Source of the DNA: Oscillospiraceae bacterium | GTDB lineage: Bacteria; Bacillota; Clostridia; UMGS1840; HGM11507 | Direction: 5' to 3' | Assembly: GCA_015068525.1 (NCBI GenBank) | Contig: SVKJ01000026.1 | Coordinates: 1-15,104, forward strand | DNA: 15,104 nucleotides | Part shown: positions 1-7,889 of the stretch, one piece after another | How the letters are laid out: each line of letters starts with the position of its first letter | How positions within the stretch are numbered: position 1 is the first letter of the stretch | Notes under the pieces: model-generated | Told to the model about the DNA's origin: nothing | The model's input: the letters and a program-made list of their open reading frames with translations, nothing else | Database searches by the model: none | Program-made: the position numbers and the translations under genes

Positions 1-4
1 TTTT

Positions 5-88
5 TGGTGCGGCAAATGGGACTTGAACCCATACGTCAAAGACACACGCCCCTCAAACGTGCCTGTCTGCCGATTCCAGCACTGCCGC
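5..88 (-). tRNA. tRNA-Leu (anticodon GAG)
   Basis: On the minus strand the acceptor arms GCGGCAG and TTGCCGC pair over 7 bp (last pair G-T), followed by discriminator A and an encoded CCA. The T arm contains GGGTTCAAGTCCC. The anticodon stem CACGT/GCGTG closes the loop TTGAGGG, which gives anticodon GAG and reads CUU/CUC leucine codons. A long variable arm, expected for a class II tRNA, lies between the anticodon and T stems. The gene is the last feature of the minus-strand series and lies downstream of mgsA. Confidence 0.96.
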
Positions 89-126
89 ATATATTTAACA
101 TAAAGGGATAGGAAAAATTGTTCAGA

Positions 127-183
127 TTGGACGAATTTAACCCGAAAGTGTATGCTATACATCGAGAGGTTAAATTCGTTCAA
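127..183. repeat. long imperfect inverted repeat (hairpin) between mgsA and tRNA-Leu
   Basis: Arms 127-142 and 168-183 pair at 15 of 16 positions; the core ACGAATTTAACC / GGTTAAATTCGT is perfect. Inside the loop there is a second small hairpin, TGTAT (149-153) with ATACA (157-161). It lies 3' of mgsA and could end that transcript. No uninterrupted T tract follows directly on the minus strand, so a repeat element or RNA-processing hairpin is equally possible. Confidence 0.6.
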
Positions 184-184
184 A

Positions 185-302
185 GTGCAAATAATTTGAC
201 CCATAAATTGCTTTAGCAATTTATACCTTGTTTTTGGTTGAAGCACAACACTTGTAATAATTCTTCGTGATTTTATATCTTTTGTTTATTACTTATTTGC
301 AC
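185..302. repeat. 118-bp segment bounded by 10-bp terminal inverted repeats
   Basis: GTGCAAATAA at 185-194 is the exact reverse complement of TTATTTGCAC at 293-302. A perfect 9-bp hairpin (ATAAATTGC, loop TTTA, GCAATTTAT; 203-224) lies inside. No ORF of note is present. The same 10-mer TTATTTGCAC occurs again at 2517-2526 next to the KilA-N gene. No target-site duplication is visible around 185-302, so a miniature mobile element is only a possibility. Confidence 0.4.
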
Positions 303-329
303 GTTCTGGGCAATTTTAACATCCCGTTT

Positions 330-740
330 TTATAAATTGTTTTTAGGATTAACAATATTTCTAAAGTCAAGGTCGCCTCTTTCCAAACCTTTTATAAGTA
401 CTTCTGCTGTTGCAACATTTGTTGCAAGCGGAATATTATGCACATCGCATAGTCTGAAAAGTGCATTAACATCAGGTTCGTGAGGTTGAGCTGTAAGAGG
501 GTCTCTGAAAAACAACACAAGGTCAATTTCATTATATGCTATTCTTGCACCTATCTGCTGGTCTCCGCCCTGCGGACCTGATAGGAATCTGTGCACACTA
601 AGACCTGTTGCATCCGAAACAAGCCCACCTGTTGTGCCTGTTGCAAACAAGTTATGGTTTTTAAGTATAGGCTTATATGCTATACAAAACTGTACCATAA
701 GTTCCTTTTTCATATCGTGTGCAATAAGTGCAATATTCAT
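330..740 (-). CDS. mgsA: methylglyoxal synthase
   Basis: Converts dihydroxyacetone phosphate to methylglyoxal and phosphate, a cytosolic bypass of lower glycolysis used when phosphate is limiting or sugar phosphates accumulate. At 136 residues it is close to the usual family length. The phosphate-binding TGTTG (34-38) and GPQGGDQQ (55-62) are present. By alignment from memory with the E. coli enzyme, the catalytic residues H8, D60, H87 and D90 are all kept (H-E-P-D-V near 87-91). The segment ATNVATAEVLI near 106-116 is also typical. The gene follows minD after 18 nt and is presumably co-transcribed from the minD promoter at 1570-1598. Inverted repeats lie beyond its stop. Confidence 0.96.
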   Translation of the reverse strand: MNIALIAHDMKKELMVQFCIAYKPILKNHNLFATGTTGGLVSDATGLSVHRFLSGPQGGDQQIGARIAYNEIDLVLFFRDPLTAQPHEPDVNALFRLCDVHNIPLATNVATAEVLIKGLERGDLDFRNIVNPKNNL

Positions 741-758
741 ATTTCCCTCTCTTTCGTA

Positions 759-1535
759 TTAATAAAACCATTTAAAAAAACTTTTCTCTTTTTTTAAGTT
801 TACAATCGGAATATTTTCTCCCGTAATTCTTTTTGCTACATTTCTAAATTGTTTGCCTGCTTTTGAAGAAGATTCCAAAACTGCAATCGTATTTCTCTTC
901 TGACTTTTTAATACAATCTCGTCTTCCTCTATAATACCGATGGGAGAAATGCCCAAAATATCGGTAATTTCATCTATTGTAAGCATATCGCCTCTTTTAA
1001 TCATATCCTGCCTTACACGGTTGATTAAAATTTTTATCTCAGGTATCGATGCCATTTCAAGTAAAGTTATAACCTTATCCGCATCACGAACAGAGGACAT
1101 TTCAGGAGTTAATGTAACAATTGCAAGGTCTGCTCCTGCGATAGCAGATTTAAAGCCTTTTTCAATACCTGCAGGGCAATCTAAAAGAATATAATCATAA
1201 TTATCTTCAACCTCCGAAAAAAGTTTAGAAAAATTTTCGGGATTTAAAAAATCTTTATCAGTTGACTGAGCTGCAGGAAGAAGGTGCAGATGCCCATACT
1301 TTTCAAGTTTAAAAATCGCTTTATCGAAAGAACATTTACCTTCTATTACATCAATAATATCATAAACTATAATATCATTTAGTCCCATTGCCAAATCGAG
1401 ATTTCTAAGGCCGATATCTATATCTGCCATAAGGACTCTCTTGCCAAGTTTAGAAAGTGCTACGGCAATATTGGAAACTGCAACAGTCTTACCGACTCCG
1501 CCTTTCCCGGAAGTTATTACAATCGTTTTTGCCAA
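759..1535 (-). CDS. minD: septum site-determining protein MinD (TTG start)
   Basis: A deviant-Walker ParA/MinD ATPase that binds the membrane as an ATP dimer and recruits MinC to block FtsZ assembly away from midcell. Visible are the deviant Walker A SGKGGVGKT (9-17, signature lysine K11), the MinD-specific DIDIGLRNLDLAMG (38-51), switch II DCPAGIE (119-125), and a short basic/aromatic amphipathic tail (KSFFKWFY at the end) that fits the membrane-targeting sequence. The start is TTG, supported by AGGAGG 9 nt upstream. The gene has its own promoter (1570-1598). Neither minC nor minE is next to it: the upstream neighbour is a KilA-N gene and the downstream one is mgsA. Confidence 0.96.
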   Translation of the reverse strand: MAKTIVITSGKGGVGKTVAVSNIAVALSKLGKRVLMADIDIGLRNLDLAMGLNDIIVYDIIDVIEGKCSFDKAIFKLEKYGHLHLLPAAQSTDKDFLNPENFSKLFSEVEDNYDYILLDCPAGIEKGFKSAIAGADLAIVTLTPEMSSVRDADKVITLLEMASIPEIKILINRVRQDMIKRGDMLTIDEITDILGISPIGIIEEDEIVLKSQKRNTIAVLESSSKAGKQFRNVAKRITGENIPIVNLKKEKSFFKWFY

Positions 1536-1569
1536 CCTTTAAAACCTCCTTTTTTTACCTTCAAGGAAT

Positions 1570-1598
1570 ATTCTATCACATTTTTATAATAAATGCAA
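1570..1598 (-). promoter_or_regulatory. sigma-A type promoter of minD-mgsA
   Basis: On the minus strand, TTGCAT (1593-1598), a 17-bp spacer and TAGAAT (1570-1575) match the -35 and -10 boxes at 4/6 and 5/6. Transcription would start near 1563, giving a short leader that contains AGGAGG ahead of the minD TTG start. This makes minD-mgsA independent of the KilA-N gene and the mre operon. Confidence 0.6.
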
Positions 1599-1606
1599 TA
1601 TTATTT

Positions 1607-2428
1607 TTATTCTTTCAAAAGTTCCAATGCGTTTTGCTTTTCAAGAACTCTTAATTGTGATTTTGCCATAATGTTTAGTTGAATAAGTCTTTCTCTTTGG
1701 GACACACCTTGTTCGATAAGCACTGCGTTATAACTTTCCATGTTTGCAATCACTAAAAGTTGTTCTATTGTGGCGTAATCTCTTATATTTCCCTTCTTTC
1801 CGGGATTTTCTGTTCTCCAGTCTTTTGCCGTCTTTCCGAACAGAGCCATATTTAAAACATCTGCCTCATTGGCATAAACAAAAGTAAGCTGTTTTTCGCT
1901 TAAATTAGGAACAATGTTTTCTTTGATAGCATCTGTATGTATACGATAATTAACCTTTGCAAGTTCTCTTTTCGCGTTCCATTCAAGTTCTCTTTGTTCA
2001 GTAGCTTTTAACCTTTGTAATTCTTTGATAATATAAAGCTTAAATTCTGCCGAGATCCAACTTGCAAATTCAAAAGCAATATCCTGATGTGCATATACCC
2101 CACTATTATATCGCCCTGACGAAACTGTAAGTCCAATACCATTTAGTTTCTCAATCCATTGACTTGGTGTAATCATAAAAGCATTAGTTCCAGCATCTTT
2201 TGTAACCGTATCGAATTCGATACGGTTAAAATCGGGATTATTCAGTTCCTCCCATACATATAAAAATCTTAGTGTTTCCTTATTTCTTAACCAATTATAT
2301 ACTGCAAATCTTGGATCGGTGGGATTTTTATATTTAGCAATATCAGTAAGAGATATGTATTCGTCCTGATTTATTTTTTTAAATCTTATATCTATGCCTT
2401 TTACCTCTATTTGATTATTCTTTGCCAT
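1607..2428 (-). CDS. KilA-N domain protein (putative DNA-binding, phage-like)
   Basis: A 273-residue protein with a KilA-N domain at about residues 20-138. Landmarks are YISLTDIAKYKN near 24, the W-L-R-N motif near 46-49, the WEELNNPDFN segment, the ITPSQWIEK segment, and the conserved run ending in FASWISAEFKLYIIKELQRL. A charged helical linker and a C-terminal domain of unknown role follow. KilA-N domains are known from phage and plasmid proteins and bind nucleic acid in some cases; the job of this one is not known. ATG start with GGGAG about 9 nt upstream. It has non-coding flanks on both sides (134 nt from pbp2, 71 nt from minD), unlike the packed operon around it, which suggests a later insertion. 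The frame is intact. Confidence 0.87.
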   Translation of the reverse strand: MAKNNQIEVKGIDIRFKKINQDEYISLTDIAKYKNPTDPRFAVYNWLRNKETLRFLYVWEELNNPDFNRIEFDTVTKDAGTNAFMITPSQWIEKLNGIGLTVSSGRYNSGVYAHQDIAFEFASWISAEFKLYIIKELQRLKATEQRELEWNAKRELAKVNYRIHTDAIKENIVPNLSEKQLTFVYANEADVLNMALFGKTAKDWRTENPGKKGNIRDYATIEQLLVIANMESYNAVLIEQGVSQRERLIQLNIMAKSQLRVLEKQNALELLKE

Positions 2429-2460
2429 ATCGTATTCTCCCTTTATTTCAACTAAATTTT

Positions 2461-2466
2461 ATTATA
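2461..2466 (-). promoter_or_regulatory. putative -10 box of the KilA-N gene
   Basis: A perfect TATAAT lies on the minus strand 32 nt upstream of the KilA-N ATG. No good -35 box is seen at 17 bp, so the promoter is either weak or activator-dependent. Together with the long gap after pbp2, it suggests the gene is transcribed separately from the mre operon. Confidence 0.4.
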
Positions 2467-2537
2467 CCGATGCTTTTAATTTTTCTTTGATAAATTATTA
2501 GTTGATTTAATATTATTTATTTGCACACTTTACGTCC

Positions 2538-2558
2538 ATGCGGTGCATAGCACCGCAT
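2538..2558. terminator. 9-bp perfect hairpin after pbp2
   Basis: ATGCGGTGC (2538-2546), loop ATA and GCACCGCAT (2550-2558) form a perfect GC-rich stem just past the pbp2 stop. On the minus strand the sequence after it is GGACGTAAAG with no T tract, so it may be a factor-dependent end, a 3'-stabilising hairpin or a relic of the junction with the KilA-N insertion, rather than a classical intrinsic terminator. Confidence 0.4.
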
Positions 2559-2562
2559 AAAA

Positions 2563-4608
2563 TTATCTTAAAATTTCCATAGTAGGTTTATTATCAACAT
2601 ATTCCAAAAAGTCACCTGTGAAATATTTGGCTATTATTTCTTTGGCAACGGGAGCAATCGAATTACCATGTGAACCGTGTTCTACCACGACAGAAATTGC
2701 AATCTGAGGATTTTCATAAGGAGCAAATGCGACAAAAACTCCGTTATTTGAGCCATTAGGCACTTCGGCAGTACCTGTTTTACCACCGACTGAAACATTA
2801 AATCCCTCAAATACCGAAGAAGCCGTTCCGTCTTCGGTAACCGATTTCATACCCTCCATAATCAGTTTATGGTGCTTAGCATCTATTTCAATGCTTTCCT
2901 CCGCTACGGGATAATATTCTTTTATAATATTCGAGGTTGAATATTCTTTTACTCTTTTTACAAGGTGGGTTTTATATCTTGTTCCCCCGTTTGCTATTGT
3001 TGCTATATAATTTGCAAGTTGAATAGGTGTAAACAAGTTCTTGGACTGACCGATTGCCGCCTGAATAGTATCGCCCGGCCACCATTTTTCGCCTAAACTT
3101 TCAACATATTCAGGACCTGCCACTATTCCTTTAACCTCTTCGGGAAGTTCAATTCCTGTCTTCTTTCCAAACCCTAACTGCCTCGATAGAGTATTAAGCC
3201 TGTTAATGCCTGTAAGCCTTCCTGTTTCATAGAAAAATATATTACAGGAGTTTTCTATAGCGCCGATAACATCAAGTGTCCCATGCCCTGCTCTTTTCCA
3301 GCAGGCAGGAGTGTAACTTGGTGCATAGTAATTGTAAATTCCGTTACAGGTCATAGTAGTATTTTCGTTTATAACGCCTGACTGAAGCCCTGCAAGTGCA
3401 GTTGCCATTTTAAAAGTAGAGCCAGGCTCGTAAGTTCCCGCTATCGCCCTGTTCCAGAATGGTTTGGCAGGATTTTTATAATTATAATTATAATCTTCGT
3501 TAAATCTTGATAAGTTATAGGTAGGATAGGAGCAAAGGGCAAGAATTTCGCCCGTATGAATATCTATAACAACTGCCGCACCGCTGTCAGCATCCCAGCC
3601 TTCAGAATAACCGTTTGCCACGCCGTAGGAACTTATGTTTGTTATAACCTCTTTAAGCATTTTTTCGGCGGTTTTCTGAAGTTCTAAATCTATTGTTAAA
3701 ATAACATCGTTGCCGGGAACTGCTTTTAAAGTTGAAACAGAAGAAACTATATGCCCTGTTTCATTTTCTTCTATGCTTAAAGTCCCGTCTTTCCCCTTTA
3801 AAATTGACTCACAGTATTTTTCAATACCGTCTTTACCTATAACTGCATTTATATCATAACCTTCGTCTTTTAACACGTCATACTCTTCTTTATAAATCTG
3901 ACCGACTCTTCCTAAAATATGTGAAGCAATGCCAGGCTCGTTATATTCTCTTAAATATTCGGTTAAAATGTTTACACCGTTTAATGAATGGGTTGTTTCC
4001 TTAATTTTTGTAACAATCTCCATGCTGACATCGTTTGCAAAGGTATAGGAATTAAGAGAAGAAAAAAGCCTTAATTCCATTTCGCTTCTTACACCCGCAA
4101 TTTTTCTTTTATCTTCTTCTTTATAAGAATTATCTATTTCATAACGTTTTGAAAGTTCTTTTATAACATTATCGGCTGATAAGTTTTTAGCTAAATTAAG
4201 GGATTTATTAAATTTTTCAATATTCTCTTTTTCTTCGTAAGTAAATTTATAAGGAGCCTCTTTTGTAATAGGCATAGTATCAATATAGTTGACATTACCT
4301 TCCTCACAGATGCTTATAAGTTTCAAAACTATATCATTTAGTTCCTTATTATCCGAATTTACTTTGGATATAGTAATGGTAAACCCCTGACGATTGGAAA
4401 CAAGAGGTCTTCCGTACCTGTCTAAAATTTCGCCTCTTGGTGCTTTTTGGGGAATAGATTTTGAAAGACGTGTTGCAGTAATCTTGCTGTACTCACTTCC
4501 GTCAATAACCTGAAGCATAAAAAGACGGGCAATAACCAGAAAAGCGATTATCCCTAAAATACAATATAAAATTATAAAACGGTTTTTATAATTATTACGC
4601 CTTATCAT
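2563..4608 (-). CDS. mrdA: penicillin-binding protein 2 (class B PBP of the elongasome)
   Basis: D,D-transpeptidase that cross-links new peptidoglycan during cell elongation with MreB, MreC, MreD and a SEDS polymerase. The 681-residue protein has one N-terminal membrane segment (about 12-32), the PBP dimer/pedestal motif PRGEILDRYGRPLVSN (57-72) and a transpeptidase domain from about 310. Active-site motifs are complete: STFK with nucleophile S397 (397-400), SCN (454-456) and KTG (610-612). The ATG overlaps the mreD stop by 4 nt, so translation is probably coupled. RodA, the usual partner, is not encoded in the window. The symbol mrdA (also pbpA/pbp2) is assigned from this context. Confidence 0.94.
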   Translation of the reverse strand: MIRRNNYKNRFIILYCILGIIAFLVIARLFMLQVIDGSEYSKITATRLSKSIPQKAPRGEILDRYGRPLVSNRQGFTITISKVNSDNKELNDIVLKLISICEEGNVNYIDTMPITKEAPYKFTYEEKENIEKFNKSLNLAKNLSADNVIKELSKRYEIDNSYKEEDKRKIAGVRSEMELRLFSSLNSYTFANDVSMEIVTKIKETTHSLNGVNILTEYLREYNEPGIASHILGRVGQIYKEEYDVLKDEGYDINAVIGKDGIEKYCESILKGKDGTLSIEENETGHIVSSVSTLKAVPGNDVILTIDLELQKTAEKMLKEVITNISSYGVANGYSEGWDADSGAAVVIDIHTGEILALCSYPTYNLSRFNEDYNYNYKNPAKPFWNRAIAGTYEPGSTFKMATALAGLQSGVINENTTMTCNGIYNYYAPSYTPACWKRAGHGTLDVIGAIENSCNIFFYETGRLTGINRLNTLSRQLGFGKKTGIELPEEVKGIVAGPEYVESLGEKWWPGDTIQAAIGQSKNLFTPIQLANYIATIANGGTRYKTHLVKRVKEYSTSNIIKEYYPVAEESIEIDAKHHKLIMEGMKSVTEDGTASSVFEGFNVSVGGKTGTAEVPNGSNNGVFVAFAPYENPQIAISVVVEHGSHGNSIAPVAKEIIAKYFTGDFLEYVDNKPTMEILR

Positions 4609-5117
4609 CTTACCCTCCAGGCAGTTCTTCTTAAACTTATAATTTTTCTGTAGATAAAAATAGCAATAATCGTAATTACGCTGTTATATATGAGTTCAAC
4701 AAGCGAAACATTTATAAAAATATCTAAAAATCCTTCGCCTCTTAATCCGAAAAATATCGCAAAAAGCAAACTGTACATCAAACATCCGATAAATGCAAAC
4801 AAAGTTTTTACCGATACCATATTTTCAAAATAATTATGATAAAATTCTGATAAAACAAAAGGAATAAGAACAAACAAAACTGTATGAACACCCATTATTT
4901 TCCCATTAAAAAAATCAAACAAAAGACCAAAGGCAAGAGAATAATAAATGTTTGACGTGTCATTCTCAATTAAAGATGCACACAAAATAACCGAAAATAT
5001 AAAATTCGGGGCAACATTTAAAATCTCTAAACTGTTGGCAAGAGTTTGATTTAAAAAAAATATTAAAGTAAATACAAGTGTTTTTATAAGGTTATATTTT
5101 GCAGAAAATGAGTTCAT
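4605..5117 (-). CDS. mreD: rod shape-determining protein MreD
   Basis: A 170-residue, highly hydrophobic inner-membrane protein with about five predicted membrane segments. It carries the family feature LLFDFFNGKIMGVHT at about residues 65-79, equivalent to the G-L-x-x-D-x-x-x-G region of MreD. It is thought to hold MreC and PBP2/RodA in the elongasome. Sequence conservation in the family is weak, so the call relies on hydrophobicity, this motif and the position between mreC and pbp2. It follows mreC after 51 nt and overlaps pbp2 by 4 nt. Confidence 0.9.
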   Translation of the reverse strand: MNSFSAKYNLIKTLVFTLIFFLNQTLANSLEILNVAPNFIFSVILCASLIENDTSNIYYSLAFGLLFDFFNGKIMGVHTVLFVLIPFVLSEFYHNYFENMVSVKTLFAFIGCLMYSLLFAIFFGLRGEGFLDIFINVSLVELIYNSVITIIAIFIYRKIISLRRTAWRVR

Positions 5118-5168
5118 ATTCCCACCTTGTCAGTATATTGAAATTGAATGAAAACTTCTGAAAATTTA

Positions 5169-5999
5169 TCAAAGTTTGTTATGATTGGTTATAACAAAAA
5201 CTTCACGTATAAAATTAAAGTCTTCCACAGGAGAAACAACGGCATATTGAGTTTTGGTTACAGATTCAGTTTCAATTTCCTTGATTCTTCCTATATAAAG
5301 TCCCTTAGGATATATTTCGCCAAGACCTGATGTTTCTACAATATCTCCCTCTACAAGATTCATTTCTTTAGAAACATAAATCATAGTCATAAGCCCGTCT
5401 TTCAAAAGTGCAGAATTACCCTCACATACTGCAGTATTCCCTGTTCTTGTAACGACACATCCTATTGAACTTCCGCCCTCAATAATAGTCTGGACTTTGG
5501 CAAAAGTTTTGCCCGTTTCTACCACATAGCCTATAACACCTTTCGAGCCGACAACAGGCATATTTGTTTTAATACCGTCATTTGAGCCTTTATCAATCAA
5601 AAAAGTTGAATAATAGTTAGAGGTATCCTTGGATATAACAGTACACGCAGAGAGGTTATATTCAGGATTCTGCTCCTTGAAATTAAGAAGCGACCTCAAC
5701 CTTTCATTTTCAATTTCCAAAGAGGATAGTTTGGAATTTAAGTGCTCAAGTTCCATAACTTTATGGTCAAGTTCGTTGTTTTTATTTACCAGATCTTTTT
5801 TATCTTTAAAATAGCAAAAAAAGTCAGAAGTTTTATTCGATATGGTATTAAAAAGTTTCGCTACAGGCTCAACAATATAACCTACAGCATTATCGTACGC
5901 CAAGGTATTCTCCCTGTCTATCGCACTAAAATATACAACGACAACAGATATTATAAGAATCGCTATAACAATAAAATACTTCTTGTTTCTTAAAAACAA
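5169..5999 (-). CDS. mreC: rod shape-determining protein MreC (TTG start)
   Basis: Extracytoplasmic scaffold protein of the elongasome that links cytoplasmic MreB to PBP2. The 276 residues show a short basic N-terminus, one membrane segment (about 8-25), a coiled coil (about 66-106) and a beta-rich C-terminal domain with the typical V-V-G-S-K-G-V-I-G-Y-V segment near 149-159. The start is TTG, 9 nt after the mreB stop and preceded by a purine-rich AGGGAAG; no in-frame ATG or GTG nearby would retain the membrane anchor. It belongs to the mreBCD-pbp2 transcription unit. Confidence 0.94.
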   Translation of the reverse strand: MFLRNKKYFIVIAILIISVVVVYFSAIDRENTLAYDNAVGYIVEPVAKLFNTISNKTSDFFCYFKDKKDLVNKNNELDHKVMELEHLNSKLSSLEIENERLRSLLNFKEQNPEYNLSACTVISKDTSNYYSTFLIDKGSNDGIKTNMPVVGSKGVIGYVVETGKTFAKVQTIIEGGSSIGCVVTRTGNTAVCEGNSALLKDGLMTMIYVSKEMNLVEGDIVETSGLGEIYPKGLYIGRIKEIETESVTKTQYAVVSPVEDFNFIREVFVITNHNKL

Positions 6000-6008
6000 T
6001 CTACTTCC

Positions 6009-7031
6009 CTACCATCTCTTTTTATCATTCTGCGCAATTTTCAAAGTATCCATAGTATCTAAAACCACACCTGTACCTTTTGCAACGCAATCAAGCGGAT
6101 CTTCTGCTATTTTAACAGGTAATAAAGTTCTTTCGGATAATAGTCTGTCAAGCCCTTTTAAGAATGCCCCGCCACCTGTTAAGGTAATACCCTGAGTAAC
6201 AATATCTGCAGACAGTTCAGGCGGTGTGTTTTCCAAAGTAACTTTAACAGTATCAACTAAAATTTCAGCACACTCTGAAAGTGCTTCTCTTATTTCTTCG
6301 CTTGTTACAGTTATATTTCTTGGAAGACCTGACAGGTTATCTCTTCCTCTTACATCCATTGACGGCTCATTTTCTTCCATTTTATATACAGAACCGATTG
6401 CAATTTTAATTTCTTCAGCAGTTCTTTCGCCTATTAAAAGATTATGCTTTTTCTTTATATAGTTGGCAATTGCTTCGTCAAAAGCATTACCTGCAACTCT
6501 TACGGTTTTTGCAGTGACAATAGAGCCTAAAGATATAACAGCCGCTTCACTTGTTCCTCCGCCGATATCTAAAACCATATTTCCCAAAGGTTCAGCAACA
6601 GTCAGATTAGCACCGATAGCCGCTGCCATTGATTCTTCAACAATATAAACCTCTTTGGCACCAGATTGAATAACCGCTTCTTCAACTGCTCTTCTTTCAA
6701 CTTCCGTAACGCCTGAAGGAACGCAGGCAACAACGCGTGGTTTTGAAAAAGCGCCTGATTTTAACACTTTTTGTAAAAATCTTTTTATCATTTCATAAGT
6801 CATCTTATAATCGGATATAACCCCGTCTTTTAAAGGTTTTATTGCAATGATATTATCAGGAGTTTTACCCACCATTTCTTTTGCATCATAGCCAACTGCA
6901 TAAACCTCTTTTGAATATCTTGCAACAGCAACAACAGAAGGTTCTCTTAATACAATACCCTTTCCTTTAACATATATAAGAGTATTCGCAGTTCCTAAAT
7001 CGATGCCTATATCTTTGCTTAAAAAAGCCAT
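6009..7031 (-). CDS. mreB: rod shape-determining protein MreB (bacterial actin)
   Basis: Actin-fold ATPase that forms curved filaments under the membrane and directs lateral wall synthesis. At 340 residues it has the usual length. ATP-binding motifs are the phosphate 1 loop DLGTANT (11-17), the phosphate 2 loop DIGGGTSEAA (155-164) and the adenosine-region TGGGAFLKGL near the C-terminus; the E-E-S-M-A-A-A-I-G motif lies at 132-140. The N-terminal M-A-F-L-S-K may be a short membrane-interacting tail. The gene sits 2 nt after the Gx-transporter stop, so it is part of the long operon from zapA. Confidence 0.97.
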   Translation of the reverse strand: MAFLSKDIGIDLGTANTLIYVKGKGIVLREPSVVAVARYSKEVYAVGYDAKEMVGKTPDNIIAIKPLKDGVISDYKMTYEMIKRFLQKVLKSGAFSKPRVVACVPSGVTEVERRAVEEAVIQSGAKEVYIVEESMAAAIGANLTVAEPLGNMVLDIGGGTSEAAVISLGSIVTAKTVRVAGNAFDEAIANYIKKKHNLLIGERTAEEIKIAIGSVYKMEENEPSMDVRGRDNLSGLPRNITVTSEEIREALSECAEILVDTVKVTLENTPPELSADIVTQGITLTGGGAFLKGLDRLLSERTLLPVKIAEDPLDCVAKGTGVVLDTMDTLKIAQNDKKRW

Positions 7032-7033
7032 AT

Positions 7034-7537
7034 TTAAACTCTCCTTTCGAGTTTTTGTAATAATAATTTAACTAAATATCCGTTTATAATCCCTGAAATT
7101 GTACCAAAGAAAATAAGATGCGGATAATAATAAAATACTGTGTATGATCCGAGCGTAAAATACGCAACTGTTATTTGCGCAGTTATATGAAAGAAACTTC
7201 CTGCCATACTTACGCCTAAAGGACTGAATATTTTAAATCTCTTTAAAATTCCCATAGAAACAGAAGATGCTATTCCTCCCGTTACGCTGTATATAAAGGA
7301 AGATAAATTCCCGCCAAGCATTGTCAAAAAGACTGATTTTAAAAAGGCACACATTACTCCCTCATTTAGTGAGTAAATGTAAATTATTGCAAGTATAACA
7401 ATATTTGATATGCCTATTTTTATTCCGGGAACAATACTTGATACAGGGATAAGATTTTCTATAAAACTCAGTGCAGTTGCAAATACAATACATAAACTTA
7501 AAAAAACAGTTTTTCTTAATTTATCAGTACGAAACAT
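7034..7537 (-). CDS. Gx transporter family membrane protein
   Basis: A 167-residue integral membrane protein with about five hydrophobic segments. It resembles the Gx transporter family (often misnamed heptaprenyl diphosphate synthase component I), with features such as ALSFIENLIPV near the N-terminus, PGIKIGISNIVIL, and the repeated small-residue segment G-G-I-A-S-S-V-S-M. The substrate is unknown; the fold resembles ECF S-components. An in-frame TTG at 7561 would add eight residues, but there is no ribosome site before it. The ATG at 7537 gives the family-typical N-terminus and has AAGGGG upstream, though at a long spacing of about 15 nt. It overlaps the NusG-II gene by 14 nt. Confidence 0.82.
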   Translation of the reverse strand: MFRTDKLRKTVFLSLCIVFATALSFIENLIPVSSIVPGIKIGISNIVILAIIYIYSLNEGVMCAFLKSVFLTMLGGNLSSFIYSVTGGIASSVSMGILKRFKIFSPLGVSMAGSFFHITAQITVAYFTLGSYTVFYYYPHLIFFGTISGIINGYLVKLLLQKLERRV

Positions 7538-7889
7538 AATCGAGTTCTGAATCCCCTTCAATATATACTATAAGTCTTGACGGCAGACAAACAAGAGATT
7601 GCAGGGGCTTTGATATCGCTCCCTCGCTTACACAAAGTTTATCTTCGCAATTACTTTTAATAATTTTAACTTTATTTCCCTCTATACTTATTTTATTATA
7701 ACCGAAGGTTGAATTTATTTCAACATAATTATTATAATCGGGCGAAAGTTTTATTTCTTTAAAAACCTTTCCGTCAACTTTAACTATGCATTTTAAGTTA
7801 TCATATTCCCCCACACAGGAAAGTGAAAAAACATTTATTAAAAAAACAAAAATAATAAAACCAAGTATTAAAAAATCTCCCTTTCTCAT
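7524..7889 (-). CDS. NusG domain II-containing membrane-anchored protein
   Basis: A 121-residue protein with one N-terminal membrane segment (about 5-25) and an extracytoplasmic beta domain of the NusG domain II (DUF) family. The signature is the C-terminal run with C-E-D-K-L-C, the G-x-I segment, then S-L-V-C-L-P-S-R; the three cysteines are typical of the family. Function is unknown. It is nearly always found next to a Gx transporter gene in Clostridia, as here, which suggests a shared role. It overlaps the U32 gene by 4 nt (ATGA) and the Gx gene by 14 nt, so translation is probably coupled. Confidence 0.88.
   Translation of the reverse strand: MRKGDFLILGFIIFVFLINVFSLSCVGEYDNLKCIVKVDGKVFKEIKLSPDYNNYVEINSTFGYNKISIEGNKVKIIKSNCEDKLCVSEGAISKPLQSLVCLPSRLIVYIEGDSELDYVSY

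Noticed and set aside
1..88. tRNA-Leu as an integration site for the accessory region
   Set aside because: The accessory region starts 11 kb away, and no repeat of the tRNA 3' end was noticed within the window; sequence beyond position 1 is not available.
591..797. Plus-strand open frame rich in cysteine over mgsA/minD
   Set aside because: It lies opposite mgsA, whose catalytic residues are all intact; the cysteines come from the reverse reading of conserved codons.
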